A stretch of DNA of 64,000 bases from Notolepis coatsorum (Eukaryota; Chordata; Actinopteri; Aulopiformes; Paralepididae): positions 158,869,714-158,933,713 of the forward strand of contig OZ020585.1 in the NCBI GenBank assembly GCA_963971535.1. The letters run 5' to 3'. A program made the translations under genes and the position numbers. Below the pieces are notes generated by a model. That model saw only the letters and a program-made list of their open reading frames with translations, ran no database searches and had not been told where the DNA came from. Positions 26,902 to 37,868 of the stretch are shown in pieces (the stretch's first letter is position 1; every line of letters begins with the position of its first letter).

Positions 26902-28032
26902 GGCCCTGTCCACACGAGAGTTTGGATTTAATATGACCGAAGTTTGAAAAAATAAAACTCCGTCCACACGGTGAACACAGGTGGACAACCGTGTATAACT
27001 GCGTACTCACGGGCAGAGCTGGAACCCAGCAACCGATACATTTAGTACAATGTAATACAATGCCAAAGCTGTAGGCGGCGATGTTGTTCAGACATGAAGG
27101 CCATTTCAACCAATCAGAAAAGACTGAACGCTCACTAAACTTCCTGTTGGGTCGCGATCTGCCATTAATTTACGGAAGAAGAAGAAGTAAACTTCCTGTT
27201 TAGAAGCACAGCTGGACCCTATTGATCATTTTGCCAACGGAACATATATTTTCAGCAAAGAAAGAAACTGCAATAAACAAACGGATACATTCACTGTGTT
27301 CTGCCTCTCATTTTGTTGATGAAACAAAACCATCAGCAACACAATTTACCACCAAGAGCGGATAGTTTAGTCTCACAAAAAAGATCTCCGGTGTTGTTAG
27401 CTACATGCTAATGTCAATGGCATTCTCTATGTATAGTATATAGCTTAAATGCTAACGTAATAATGTAACGTTAACGCTAGTATAATGAATGGATGCAAAC
27501 GTTATTTAACACATTGCAGAATGGGTACAATACAATACGGCTCAATACAAACAATTGTTAAGGGGATGCAGTCTGGACTGGGTTCCTTATAACAATAACT
27601 TGACAACACATGAGTTTAGTTTAGCTGCAGCTACATGTTTACTCTGAGCGTCAACAGACATCAGTCGATCACAACACTCTTCAACACAGACGATACGTTT
27701 TTAACAAAAGTTTGTTACAATCATTTTCATATAACGCTACTTGGGACAGCTCTGCTGTAAACACTGGTGTAGTTGGCTCTGCTCTAATCTCTCTACCCCG
27801 CGGTCTGCCGTGAACATGGGGAATAATTGCGACAGCTCTGCTGTAAACACTGGGAATAACCCCGGTTGCTATGCCCACACGCAACTGCAAAACCGCACAA
27901 CTCCACCCTGGCCACCGGTTTCAAAGACCGCGGTTGCAGTGTAGCAAATCCCCGGTTGTGTGTGGCCGAACAGTGCAACTGCGCACATACAATCACGGTT
28001 ACATTAAACCCAGCGTTCGTGTGGACGGGGCC
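26902..28032. mobile_element. DNA element with GGCCCYGTCCACACGA inverted ends
   Basis: The left end ggccctgtccacacga and right end tcgtgtggacggggcc are inverted matches, flanked by tat on both sides (26899-26901, 28033-28035). A 3-bp duplication would fit a PIF/Harbinger-type element, but tat is not the usual TWA. No transposase. A LINE 3' fragment lies at 27510-27590. Confidence 0.65.
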
Positions 28033-28229
28033 TATGTCTGGCCTTGCTCACCTGGCAGCGATTTATTTGAAAATATTAAATAACAGTAACAGCAGCCAGT
28101 GTAACAGTGTCAACAACACTAACAGGATACTGTGTTTTGTAAACAAACAAACACAGTAGTTGAACTTGAGTAGATAATAGTACAGTACAATAGTGTATAG
28201 TACACACAGTAGCAATCTGATTGCAATCT

Positions 28230-28860
28230 GCTTGCATAAACATAAAATGATAAATCACATTTTGAGGTTGTTGTGTAAAGTGCCACATGGTGATGGAAGG
28301 TCTGGTTAGGGGTTAGATTTAGAGGTGGTCTAGGTTTGGTTAGGGGTTAGAGTTAGAGATGGTCTAGAGGTCTGGTTATGGCCTCTATTAACCAGACCTA
28401 GACCACCTCTGACTCTAACCCCTAACCAGACCAAGACCACCTATCTGACTCTAACCCCTAACCAGACCTAGACCACCTAGGCTCTTACTCTAACCCCCAA
28501 GTTAAGTTTGGTGATGGTCATTGGTCAGTGCTGGGCTGCTGCTGGCAGCGGTTTATTCTATAACAACATGATACTGTAAACTAAACACAGTAGTACTAGT
28601 AGTACACACTGATTGCAATCTGCTTGCATAAAAATATACATTCTGAGGTCAGTGTACTGTTAAAGTGCCACATGGAAGAGGTCTGGTTAGTGGTTAGAGT
28701 TAGAGGTGGTCTAGGTCTGGTTAGGGGTTAGAGTTAGAGGTGGTCTAGGTCTGGTTATGGCCTCTATTAACCAGACCTAGACCACCTCTGACTCTAACCC
28801 CTAACCAGACCTAGACCACCTCTAACTCTAACCCCTAAGTTACGGTTGGTGATGGTCAGT
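28230..28860. repeat. Tandem duplication of ~390 bp, each half with an imperfect palindrome
   Basis: Both copies begin with a segment containing ctgcttgcataaa and aaagtgccacatgg. Each then has ggttaggggttagagttaga followed by its inverse tctgactctaacccctaacc. Together they give two hairpin-forming blocks (28298-28500 and 28678-28840). Confidence 0.8.
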
Positions 28861-28977
28861 GCTGTATTCTATAACAGTGTAAACGTCCGTGCGGAACCAA
28901 AGTGCTCAACCATAATATACTATAATGTGTATATGTACTGTATATCACTTTATATACATGCCAACACTAATTTATTA

Positions 28978-29036
28978 ATCATATTGTAAATAAGCTGTGT
29001 ATACCAACTATGGGGTGCTCTTTGCCATGTGTGTAT

Positions 29037-29091
<55 letters not shown>

Positions 29092-29158
29092 CACACACAT
29101 ACATATCCATGGCAAAGAGCACCCCAGTTGGTGTACAGCTTATTATTTATAATATGAT
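28978..29158. repeat. Palindromic AT-rich repeat: ~50-bp arms around (AT)n
   Basis: The left arm 28978-29029 (including tggggtgctctttgccatg) is the near-exact inverse of 29108-29158. The centre is about 50 bp of pure AT, then a short CA-rich stretch. Confidence 0.88.
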
Positions 29159-29445
29159 ACAGTATTTATGGGATAAATATATATGCGTGTGTGTATATGT
29201 GTATGTATACAGTATATACAGAACAATGCTATAAACATCATGTATGAATATGTATCATGTATGAATATGTGCAGGTATATATGTGTATAAAAAATGGGAG
29301 TCTTCAGGCGTAGGCCCGGCAAGCTATATAGTGCTTCTCCCTAGCCCTTTTCGGACAATGCTGCAACAGCAGCTGGTAAAACTTGCGATTTATGACCATT
29401 GTCATGTGTCCAATATAAAAATTAACTGAACTGAAAACAAGAATG

Positions 29446-29518
29446 TTATTCATCCTCTTTCTTCCAGTGCTGCTGTATCTTGTTTCGCTTCATTTTAGTC
29501 CTGATGGCTCTGGATTCT
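29446..29518 (-). other. Possible 3' UTR or alternative last exon of the SAM-type gene
   Basis: The minus strand has an acceptor (attacag) followed by an open frame reading SRAIRTKMKRNKIQQHWKKE plus DE and a stop. The SAM-type gene has a good donor (ctg|gtgagt) just after its stop codon, which could splice to this exon as 3' UTR. The frame does not join the upstream coding exon without a stop. Low certainty. Confidence 0.3.
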
Positions 29519-30021
29519 CTGTAATACACACAAACAGAAATACTATTTCAATCAACCTCATGGAGAAATAAAGAAGAAATTGCATCAGATTGATGTCCAA
29601 ATCTTCAGAATTTGGACATGAGACCATTCTGATCTTGTGAGCTCACGTTTCACTGCCCACATCATTCTGGCAAATCTCCATAGAGAGAAGTTTGTAATCT
29701 ACGAGAAGAGGTGGTTTAGGTGTGACAACAGTGAGAAGCAACTGTTCATTTCAAAACACCAATGGCGGAGGTTAGCGTAGATGCTGCTATTAACATTAGT
29801 TATATCTGAAATGAAATGAGTTTCTTAATTGGAAGAGCAAAGAACAGCACTGAAGGTTTTCTTTCCTGTGGAAACTGTATTCGCTTTACTCCCGACCTTG
29901 TGGTGGAAAGAATTAGATTTACCTGAATAGAGGTTGATCCGATCACCTGCCAAATAGTTTTGAAAAAAGGGACATGAAATAAATCACAAGTAATCAAATG
30001 AATTAACAGCAAACTCACCAG

Positions 30022-31147
30022 TCATTCCAGCCAGTCATGCTCTGATATCTTCGATATGAGTGACAGGACCTTGGGATTGACTGCGAGACACTTCTTATTG
30101 CCTTGTTTGTGGACTTTTGAGCCCTTGTCCGGATTTATCTTGAACATGCATCTGTAGAGGAGTGGTACATAAAAGGATTGACATCGTTATCAAATGGTGT
30201 ACATTTACACAATTCCGTTCATTCTCACATTGGTGGGCCTTGGCTGCATACCGTGATACTGCTATAGCCTATGTGTGTGCTGCTCTCAATGAATGTTTGA
30301 AAGAATGGGCTCTGTCACTCATGCCCTGCCTTCTGCACTGCATTGATTCACTCTCAAACTGCTACAAGGACTTTATGATTAAAAGTTCATTATGCTGCGG
30401 TTAGGTGGCCGAGCGGAGATTGCGTTCGTCACCAACCCCGGAGCTGTGAGCTGGATTCGCCTGTTCGAATCCAGCTCGAATCCAGCTCACAGCTCCGGGG
30501 TTGTCACCAGCTTGGCTGGCCGTCTGCACTAATACAATTGGCTGTATTAGAGGGTGGGAGAAGCTGGCGGGGTGGGTCCGGGTCGTTGTAAACAGCGACT
30601 CCTACAGTTCGGTCGGGGCGCCTGCTAAGCGCGGATAGGACTTGAGGGGGATAGTGTGATCCTCCCACACGCTACGCCCTCTCGATGAGAATCCGCGCTG
30701 CCAGGTGAAAAGAAGCGGTGATTGGCTGGACGTGTGTCGGAGGAAGCACGTGGTAGCCTCCACTCTCCCAGATGATCTGACTGTGGGGGGTAAGTGCGCA
30801 GCGACCAGGAAGGGACTGGGAATTGGCATACGACTAACATTGGGATGGGAGAAAATCGGAGGAAAATGGAGGGGGAAAAAGATAAAAAAAAAAAAAAAAA
30901 AAAAAAATTCATTATGCTGGTAAATGAATAAAAAGATGAAAAAAATATACAATTACCTTTGAAGAAACTCCATTGTTGCACCCAGCTCTACAGGATAGTC
31001 GATGTTGAGGGCATAATAGATCATGAACATGGCATTGACTGCTTCAGTGAACGTTGAGACTCCATCATTGACCACCACCTGGTCCACTGCTACCATGAAG
31101 ACAGATGCAGTCAGTGGGCTTTGTCCTGTGAAGGTATGACAGACACA

Positions 31148-31187
<40 letters not shown>

Positions 31188-34100
31188 AATAGACAACACT
31201 GAGCTGACAAGTTTTAACATTAGCCAAAATGCGGGCGGCTAGGTGGCGCAGTGGGCAAGGCGTTCGCCACCAATGCAGGAGATGCTGGGTTCGAGCCCAG
31301 CTCTCGGCGTTGCTACCAGCTTGGCTGGTTGTTCATACTAATACAATTGGCAGTATTAGGGGGTGGGAAGCTGGTGGGTGGGGATTGGACGTTGTGGACA
31401 GCGACTCCTACAGGTCGGTTGGTGCGCCTGCGCAGTAGAATCAGGAAGCAACGAGGGCGGCGTGTCTCTCCCACGCAGACCCTCGCCGCTGAGAGATCAC
31501 GCTGTGCAGGTGAAAAGATGCGACGGCTGCCTCCTTGAGTACCGGAGGGGACACGTGATGCAAGGCTTCGTCCACATTGCAGCCGGCTTGTGGGAGGCAT
31601 GGCCTAACAGCGTTCGAGACAGGGGAGGGTAGGGGGAAGGGTAGGGTAATTGGACAATACGAAATTGGGGACGGGAGAAAAATAGAAAAATGGGGAGAAA
31701 AAGTAGATAAAAAAAAACATTTATTTTTCGATAATTCACCGCTGTCATGGGCAACGCGCAATAATGACCGCTGTCAGGGGCAACAGAGCGCTATTGACCA
31801 ATCACAATCAAGCATTTTGATCGCAGTCACGAAAGCTAAGCATTACCATTATGCACAACTGCACTACATCAGTGCAATCAAGTCCACACACCTGCCGGGT
31901 GCCGGCGATGACAGAGGAGCCACAGAACAACTGAGTCTGCATTTGATCTCATCTTGTCGATGGTGTAAAATGAATTAGGTATATTGTTAGTAAGTTAGCC
32001 ATGTAATAAGCGGGATAATGTATAGCTATACTCTGTCAATGTCGCAAAATAATTGACCTTCACTGGGTTTAGAACACCTCGGCTGTGCCTCGGTGTTCCA
32101 GAACGCAGTGTCTGTCAATTATTTTGCGACAATGACAGAGTATAGCTATACATTATCCTTTACTTAACTTACCACACAGCAATATGCATGGGGTTGTGGG
32201 AAGATCCTGAGAGTTCACATCTGCTGCAAGATCGGTATCGTCAACATTTATGAGCATCTTGTTTTGGTCTTCTTTGAAGTGAGCTAAAAGCAGTAACACA
32301 GTCCCAACGGAGTCATCACAACCCGCAGCCTGGATTTGAGGTTGGAGTTTTCCTGCAACACTATCTCTTTCTGGGCGCAGACACTTGAAAAATCCCAGGA
32401 CTCTTTTGTATTTTACATTCATGGCCTCTTGGAATTCTTCATTTATCTGGACCCCAGTCAGTTCATTGAAATGAGCCTTCAAGCCAGTTGTGTTGAAAAG
32501 ATAGGGCCATTCTTTTTTCAAAGTCCGTGTGTCTTTCTCATCTAGGACATCTCTTCTCTGGGAGGCAAACGTGTTAGTCATCAATGCTTCTATTTTCTTC
32601 TCATCTTTCTCATTTTCCTCAAACATTTTATGTAGGTCCTCTTTCATCTTCCTCTGTGATTCGTCATTTGCAGCACGCAGTTGAGGTTCTGGGTTCACAC
32701 ATCCATAAGACATTTTCCTTCGTGTCTTTCCCTTGTCAACACTGCTGGGAGTCATCGTTGGTGGACCTATCCTTTTGTGGTTGTCCACTCTGCATTGTAG
32801 TTGTTTTGCTAGAGCATCGTAGCCACTACCTATGACTTGATCCTCAATCACATCCTTGAATGACTTAGGATACTCTTGTACCATCTTGCGGGCAATTTCA
32901 TTCAAATGTTTCTTTTGAGGATGTTTGCAGACAACCAGGATTTCTGCGGAAATCAACCTGACTATTTCTCTTCTATCCCTCGCCGTTGGCCGCTCTTCAT
33001 TCTCCAATATTTTTTGTATATTCGACGGCATGATGTTCCACTGTATCTTGAAACTGAAGTGCCAGTTATTGTCCAGTGCTGCTGTTCCCTTCTCACGGCT
33101 GATGGAGCACTCATTGGTGGAGGACAATGAGGACATCGGCAGACCTGGAATACAGTAAGCCATAATTAGCACAGATATGAGAGATTGGTTGTTTTGCCTC
33201 TGAGACAATATCATTTATATTTTAAATGAAACAATGAACTATGAGGTAAAAGTTCAGAATGTCTGCTTTCAATTCATGTGTTGTTTTTTAACATACATTG
33301 AACCATTTTAGAATAGTGCCATTCTGTATGACAGGTGTTTATTTTTTTTTAAACACATTTACATAGTCAGTAAGAACAGTTTTGGGCCGACCATTTACCA
33401 ATTGAATTCAACATCCCCAACAGTATACATGGTAAATGTACGCACGTTTATTTGTGATGGGGCATAGTCTTGGCGTGAACGGAGGTGACAAGGAGCTTGT
33501 AGGCGAGCAGGAGTCAAACAGCGCATCCGCATTTCTGTCTGGAGTGTTGTTGGGAAAGTCTGTAGAGGGGTCCAAAATGGTAGTGAATGATAACGTTATT
33601 TTCAAAACAGGCACAGAGGAGTATTATCATATTGTTTGGACCACCACCTCTGCAAGTACACTACTCAGTGCGACCATGGTTGGATGTTAACAGTGAAGAC
33701 GGCAACAAATTGAGCCCACAATATGAAACTCACATTTGAAGCTTAAATCAGTGTATTTAAGGGGGGTAGGCTCCCAGATTTCTATGTACTTTTTATTATA
33801 ATCTCTGCATTTGTCATAATGTCTCGATGGTAATCAATAGATTATGATGATAGGTGCATTCTGGTTCGGCTTCTGACGCACAACTAGGCCGTCCAATTAA
33901 ACCTGCTGGTTTGAGTTTTGATTGGGTGGAGGTAAATCTTCCCCTGACCCCTTATCCATTATGGATTTTGATTTGACATCATAATTTATTGATTACCATC
34001 GAGACATGACAAATGCAGAGGTTATAACAAAAAAAAAAGTACACAGTACATTTCACAGAGTAAATTCTACTCAAACTGAGTACATTTGACTCAAACTGAG

Positions 34101-34785
34101 TAAGATTTTACCCAAACCAGTTTGAGTAAAATGTACTCAGTTTGAGTACAATTTACTCAGTTTGAGTAAAATTTACTCTGTGAAATGTACTGTGTATATC
34201 TGGGAGCCTACCCCCCCCCCCCCCCCCTTAATAGGAGAACCCATTAGAACCCTAATACTTGAACTCATTCCATGTGTACCTCATTAAGGCAGCAGCTAAT
34301 TATGTAATGAGCACAGTGCAATCTCCTTTCTGGTCGTAACAGACCTCTCAAGTATTGTCATTTGAAAGGAAAGTGTGCACAATGGTTTTACTTACTGCCG
34401 CTAGAAGAAAAAATGCCTGAACTGGCAGGAAAGGCTGTAGACGGGCTACTGGAATCTTCTTCCGATTCTCTGCGGTTGTAACCTAAAGATAGATACTTTA
34501 TTAATCCCATTTTGTTAAACAAAAGTCAGTTTGACATACACTCTACTATATAAAAATGAAGACATGCTCAAATAGAGTGACAGTCAATGTTTCACTTACG
34601 CTTGGCATGAGCAAGTAACTTTCTGGATTCCACCGGCTTCAGTACACCTTCAAGTTCATGCGGTTGCAAAAACTGTAGATCGTCCACACTAGTCACTCCG
34701 AGGCCGTCAAGTAAATCCAGTAGTAAAGGTTGTAGTCCAGAGCCTGGAAGCACGGCATTTATGTAACTGGCCAGGTCACCCATGA
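30022..34785 (-). CDS. SAM-domain-type protein (SAMD3-like family of fish), five coding exons
   Basis: Coding exons on the minus strand: 34783-34600, 34482-34396, 33144-32173, 31125-30957 and 30151-30022 (stop). Every intron has GT and AG ends (for example aagc|gtaagt, tttag|gttac). Phases agree throughout, giving 513 residues. Residues 1-61 look like a SAM-like helical bundle (LLLDLLDGLGVTSVDDLQFL then LKPVESRKLL). The middle has a Lys/Glu-rich coiled-coil-like segment (about 251-291) and the family-typical KKEWPYLF (about 301-308). The C-terminus (TFTEAVNAMFMIYYALNIDY) resembles the end of proteins named SAMD3-like in fish. The function of that family is not established. An acceptor (ctttgtag) two bases before the start codon points to an upstream non-coding exon. 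It lies downstream of the transposase-like ORF on the same strand. A TTAA-flanked MITE sits in intron 2, and SINEs sit in introns 3 and 4. Confidence 0.8.
30398..30907 (+). mobile_element. SINE in intron 4 of the SAM-type gene
   Basis: tRNA-like head (taggtggccgagcgg) with an internal duplication of the box B area (gaatccagctc twice). The body matches the satellite SINEs, and the tail is about 25 A residues. The 12-bp flanks ttcattatgctg at 30386-30397 and 30908-30919 define the insertion. Confidence 0.88.
31144..31184. repeat. (CA)n microsatellite next to the exon 4 acceptor
   Basis: CA/GT repeat of about 40 bp, starting some 17 bp upstream of the exon 4 acceptor. On the transcribed strand it reads as GT repeats before the AG. 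Confidence 0.85.
31233..31717 (+). mobile_element. SINE in intron 3 of the SAM-type gene
   Basis: Full-length copy with head gggcggctaggtggcgcagt, box B-like ggttcgagccc and A-rich tail. It is closest to the copy at 12686. No clear target duplication was seen. Confidence 0.85.
31718..32013. other. Intron 3 remainder
   Basis: Between the SINE and the hairpin. No exon or element recognised. Confidence 0.5.
32014..32157. repeat. Hairpin with 44-bp arms beside the exon 3 donor
   Basis: Arms 32014-32057 and 32114-32157 are inverted copies with one mismatch. The loop contains a smaller inverted repeat (aacacctcgg / cctcggtgtt). The structure ends 15 bp from the exon 3 donor site at 32172. Confidence 0.9.
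33145..33756. other. Intron 2, proximal part
   Basis: No exon found between the exon 3 acceptor and the MITE. ORFs on either strand here are short and lack homology I can recognise. Confidence 0.5.
33761..34227. mobile_element. MITE with TTAA target duplication (Kolobok- or piggyBac-like)
   Basis: Both ends carry a G/C run followed by taggctcccagat, in inverted orientation, flanked by TTAA at 33757-33760 and 34228-34231. Longer subterminal inverted repeats (tctgcatttgtc and gatggtaatcaata with their inverses) flank a centre built from tcaaactgagtaca-type repeats. No transposase. It lies in intron 2 of the SAM-type gene. Confidence 0.85.
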
Positions 34786-34832
34786 CTACAAAGAAAGATA
34801 AACACAGCTTGAGCCCAGATTTAGCTAAAAGC

Positions 34833-35035
34833 TAGCAGGTGAAAAGATGCGACAGGCTGCCTCCACATGTATCAGAGGGGACATGTGATGCAAGGCTTCG
34901 ATCCTCCCTACAACCGACCAGTGGGGGGCATATGCAAGCAACAATCAGGACAGGGGAGGGAGAATTGGCACAAGAGGTAAATTGGGATGGGGAGAAAAAT
35001 CACAGAAAGGGCAGAAAAAGTAGAAAAAAAAAAAC
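34833..35035 (+). mobile_element. SINE 3' fragment
   Basis: Matches the last ~200 bp of the SINE family (gcaggtgaaaagatgcgaca to an A-rich tail). The tRNA head is absent. It lies just upstream of the first coding exon of the SAM-type gene. Confidence 0.8.
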
Positions 35036-35230
35036 AGTAATGAAAGCTGTTTAGGATGGTAGTTCAATGCTAAATAAATACGGCTGTTTTTATTGGCTCA
35101 CCTGGGGTGCCATTGGCTGAGGGGCACAGCTGTTTGATGCCAGCTCCTCCTTGCAGTGTGTGGAAGTGTGTGAAGACACTGAACGCCCAACTGCTGACAC
35201 CTATCCTGCCACTTTGCCTGAGTCTGTCCT

Positions 35231-35232
<2 letters not shown>

Positions 35233-35288
<56 letters not shown>
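35233..35288. repeat. (GT)n microsatellite
   Basis: About 56 bp of GT dinucleotide. Confidence 0.95.
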
Positions 35289-35291
<3 letters not shown>

Positions 35292-35364
35292 AGAATGATT
35301 TGGATGCCTATACTACATGTTATATATGCCTCGTGCAGCAATTTAGAATTTAGAATGTATGTAC

Positions 35365-37741
35365 CAGGGGCGTTTTTAGGGTTAGAAAACATTGGGGGCT
35401 TCAGCCCAGGGGGGTGGAGGGGGGGGTCACCCCCCCCCCCCCCCTTTTTTTTTTTTTTAAGCACAGAAATACGCAATTTTTGATTAATTAGAGATGAATA
35501 CTGAATAACTAGAATCATTAGAGGTTCTCAAAGTGAGGTCCAGGTCCATGAGAGGGATATGGGCAGTCCCTAGAAAATTCAAAGTTAACAGGACCAAATC
35601 ATCAGTTTCAGATTTATTTATTTATTTAGCCAGATAAAACATTGATCTGGTCCAAGAAGCCCCAACAGGAGTACAAATATACATATATACACATATATAT
35701 ATACATATAATATATATACATATACTGTACATACATACACATATACACCAATAACAAAATAAAAACACAGTTAATTGTAGATACACAATCAGGTTTAAGC
35801 ACTATAAAAATGCAGCAGGTGAGTTCACCTGTCTTCAACCAAAATGGAAGGAGAGTGAAGTACTGTACACAGAGAACATGAAAATATACAATACATTCAC
35901 CAAACACTACACAAGACAACCAATGATGCAGACTGATGAAAATATACATTTTCTCCCATTTTCCCAAATCAGTCAACATGGAGAATCACAACAAAAAATT
36001 ATCTTGCCAGGTCCAGCTAGGCAAAGAGATAATGTCTAGTATTTTCTGTTTACATTTTTTCAAAAAAAAATTGTGTTACTGTAATTTTAACCTGTACTGG
36101 ATACAGTATTTTATGTTTGTCTGATATTTGCTGAGCTTACAGTGTTATGCACATAGTAGCATGAAAACTGGGACATGTATTGTTGTGATTCTCCATGTTG
36201 AAATGTTGACTGATTTGGTTATATGGAGAGAAAATGTTATTTTTTTCATCAGTCTGCATCATTGATTTGGGTATATGTAGATAAATAAATTATATTTTCA
36301 TCAGTCTACAGCATTGGTCTTGTGTAGTGTTTGGTGAATTTATTGTATATTTGCACATTATCTGCGTACTTCACTTACAGTACTCTAATCACTGAGAAGT
36401 AGAATTGCTAAATGTGTTTTAGGTTAAGCACAGCAGTGTGTGTAACTGGTTCAAACAGAATTAAGTCATTATGTAACATGTGTTTCATATGGTAACAAAA
36501 TTAGTGTATGGTTTTGACAAGTGTTTAATTTAGCAAAGGATCTGAGGTGTTCTGATAATTGTGTGTGTGGTTGTGCTAATTGTGTGTTTTGAAACACCGG
36601 GCCCCGTTTTCAAAATCATGCTTAGGCAATCGAAAAAAAACTATTGTGTGTTTCATTATATACATTATGTTTCAGTCTTCTCATTAAAAAAAGAATCGAT
36701 TTTTGGGTCTTTTCCTGCCTTTGGTCCGCTTTGCATTCACATCACAAATGAACCGCAGCAGGGTTCACTTGCAAGAGTGAATGAGCTTTCACACCACCCC
36801 AAACCAACAGGACTATCCGAGGTTCGATTAAAGCTTATTATAGGACACTGGACATGGGTATGGATGGCTCCAGGTGCTGCTGCGTTAAAGTGCACATCTT
36901 CAATATCTGTACTATTTAAAAGCACAGTGCAGGACACACTCAAAGGTTATCGCACATCAGAGATGGCAGTGGACATGTATGACAGGACAAAGGCCATATG
37001 TAATGGCCTTTGGATTGAGGAACATACTACCAGCCAAAGGAGGAAGCAGAAAAGGATGGACGAGTATGTAGTTGAGTCATCTTGTGGCACAAGCTCAGAC
37101 CTCAGCTCAGGAGATCAGCTGAGACAGAGACTGTTCTATCCAGTCGTCGACAGAATGCTGCAAGAGCTTGAGAGCAGGTTCTCATGAGTTGGATAACAAT
37201 TTATGAGAGGCATACAGGCATGTTATCCAGCCTCAGACCAGTTTCTCTCAGTGGAATTGCTGCAACCCCTCGCCACACATTACAATATCCAACTATTGCC
37301 AGAGGAGATCACAGTTGCAAAGTGTTTCCTGGTCAGGACAGGCAGAGATGCAGTCCCTACTATCCAAAGTGTCTTTTCCCTCCTGGATGATAATAATAAT
37401 AATAATGCATTTGATTTATAAGGCGCCTTTCAGGACACTAAAAAAAAAGTCCACAAATCGGTGAATGAAAGAATTATAGGATCAAATGAAAACTACTTAC
37501 TAAAAATGTTTAAAAGTACTAAAAACCAACAAAAAATACCAAACACTAACAAACATTCAGCACAGACAATGGGGATGCTGACAAAAAAAAAAAAAAAAAA
37601 AAAAAAAAGGAAAAAAAAAAAAAAAGAGAAAAAAAAAAAGAATGTAAACAATTTTTTTTTTTTTTTTTTTTTTAGATCCGGGGCTAGGAGAAAAACATCC
37701 GGGGCTAAAGCCCCGGAAGCCCAGGGCTAACGACGCCACTG
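35365..37741 (+). mobile_element. hAT element (copy C), 2377 bp, with transposase remnants
   Basis: Terminal repeats CAGGGGCG and CGCCACTG are flanked by the perfect 8-bp duplication gtatgtac (35357-35364 and 37742-37749). The interior contains a long inverted repeat (35870-35995 versus 36180-36336) and hAT transposase remnants (36561-37400). Near the right end are a minus-strand LINE tail fragment and poly-A and poly-T runs. It separates the transposase-like ORF from the SAM-type gene. Confidence 0.92.
36561..37409 (+). pseudogene. hAT transposase remnant (C-terminal half)
   Basis: An open frame to 37187 ends with RLFYPVVDRMLQELESRFS, the segment before the dimerisation region of hAT transposases of the ZMYM1-like type. 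A shifted frame (from 37203) continues with FLSVELLQPLATHYNIQLL and EEITVAKCFLV, again hAT-like. The frame change and missing DDE region show it is decayed. Known: the hAT C-terminus mediates dimerisation. The assignment rests on recalled family motifs. Confidence 0.6.
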
Positions 37742-37868
37742 GTATGTACCCAATCAATTATGAATCGAATCATTACTCCCAAGAATCAAGATCAAATATA
37801 ACTGAGATTCCCATCCCCTCCCCAACTAATCAGCCACCCCATATATCGTCAGTAGCGAATTCAGTAAG

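Noticed and set aside
30602..30981. Minus-strand ORFs of 116-118 codons
   Set aside because: They cross the SINE A-tail (poly-Phe) and the SINE body; the true coding exon there is only 30957-31125.
31577..31978. 133-codon plus-strand ORF
   Set aside because: It begins inside the intron 3 SINE and has no recognisable domain.
37461..37730. 89-codon ORF rich in Lys and Phe
   Set aside because: Poly-A and poly-T runs near the right end of hAT copy C.
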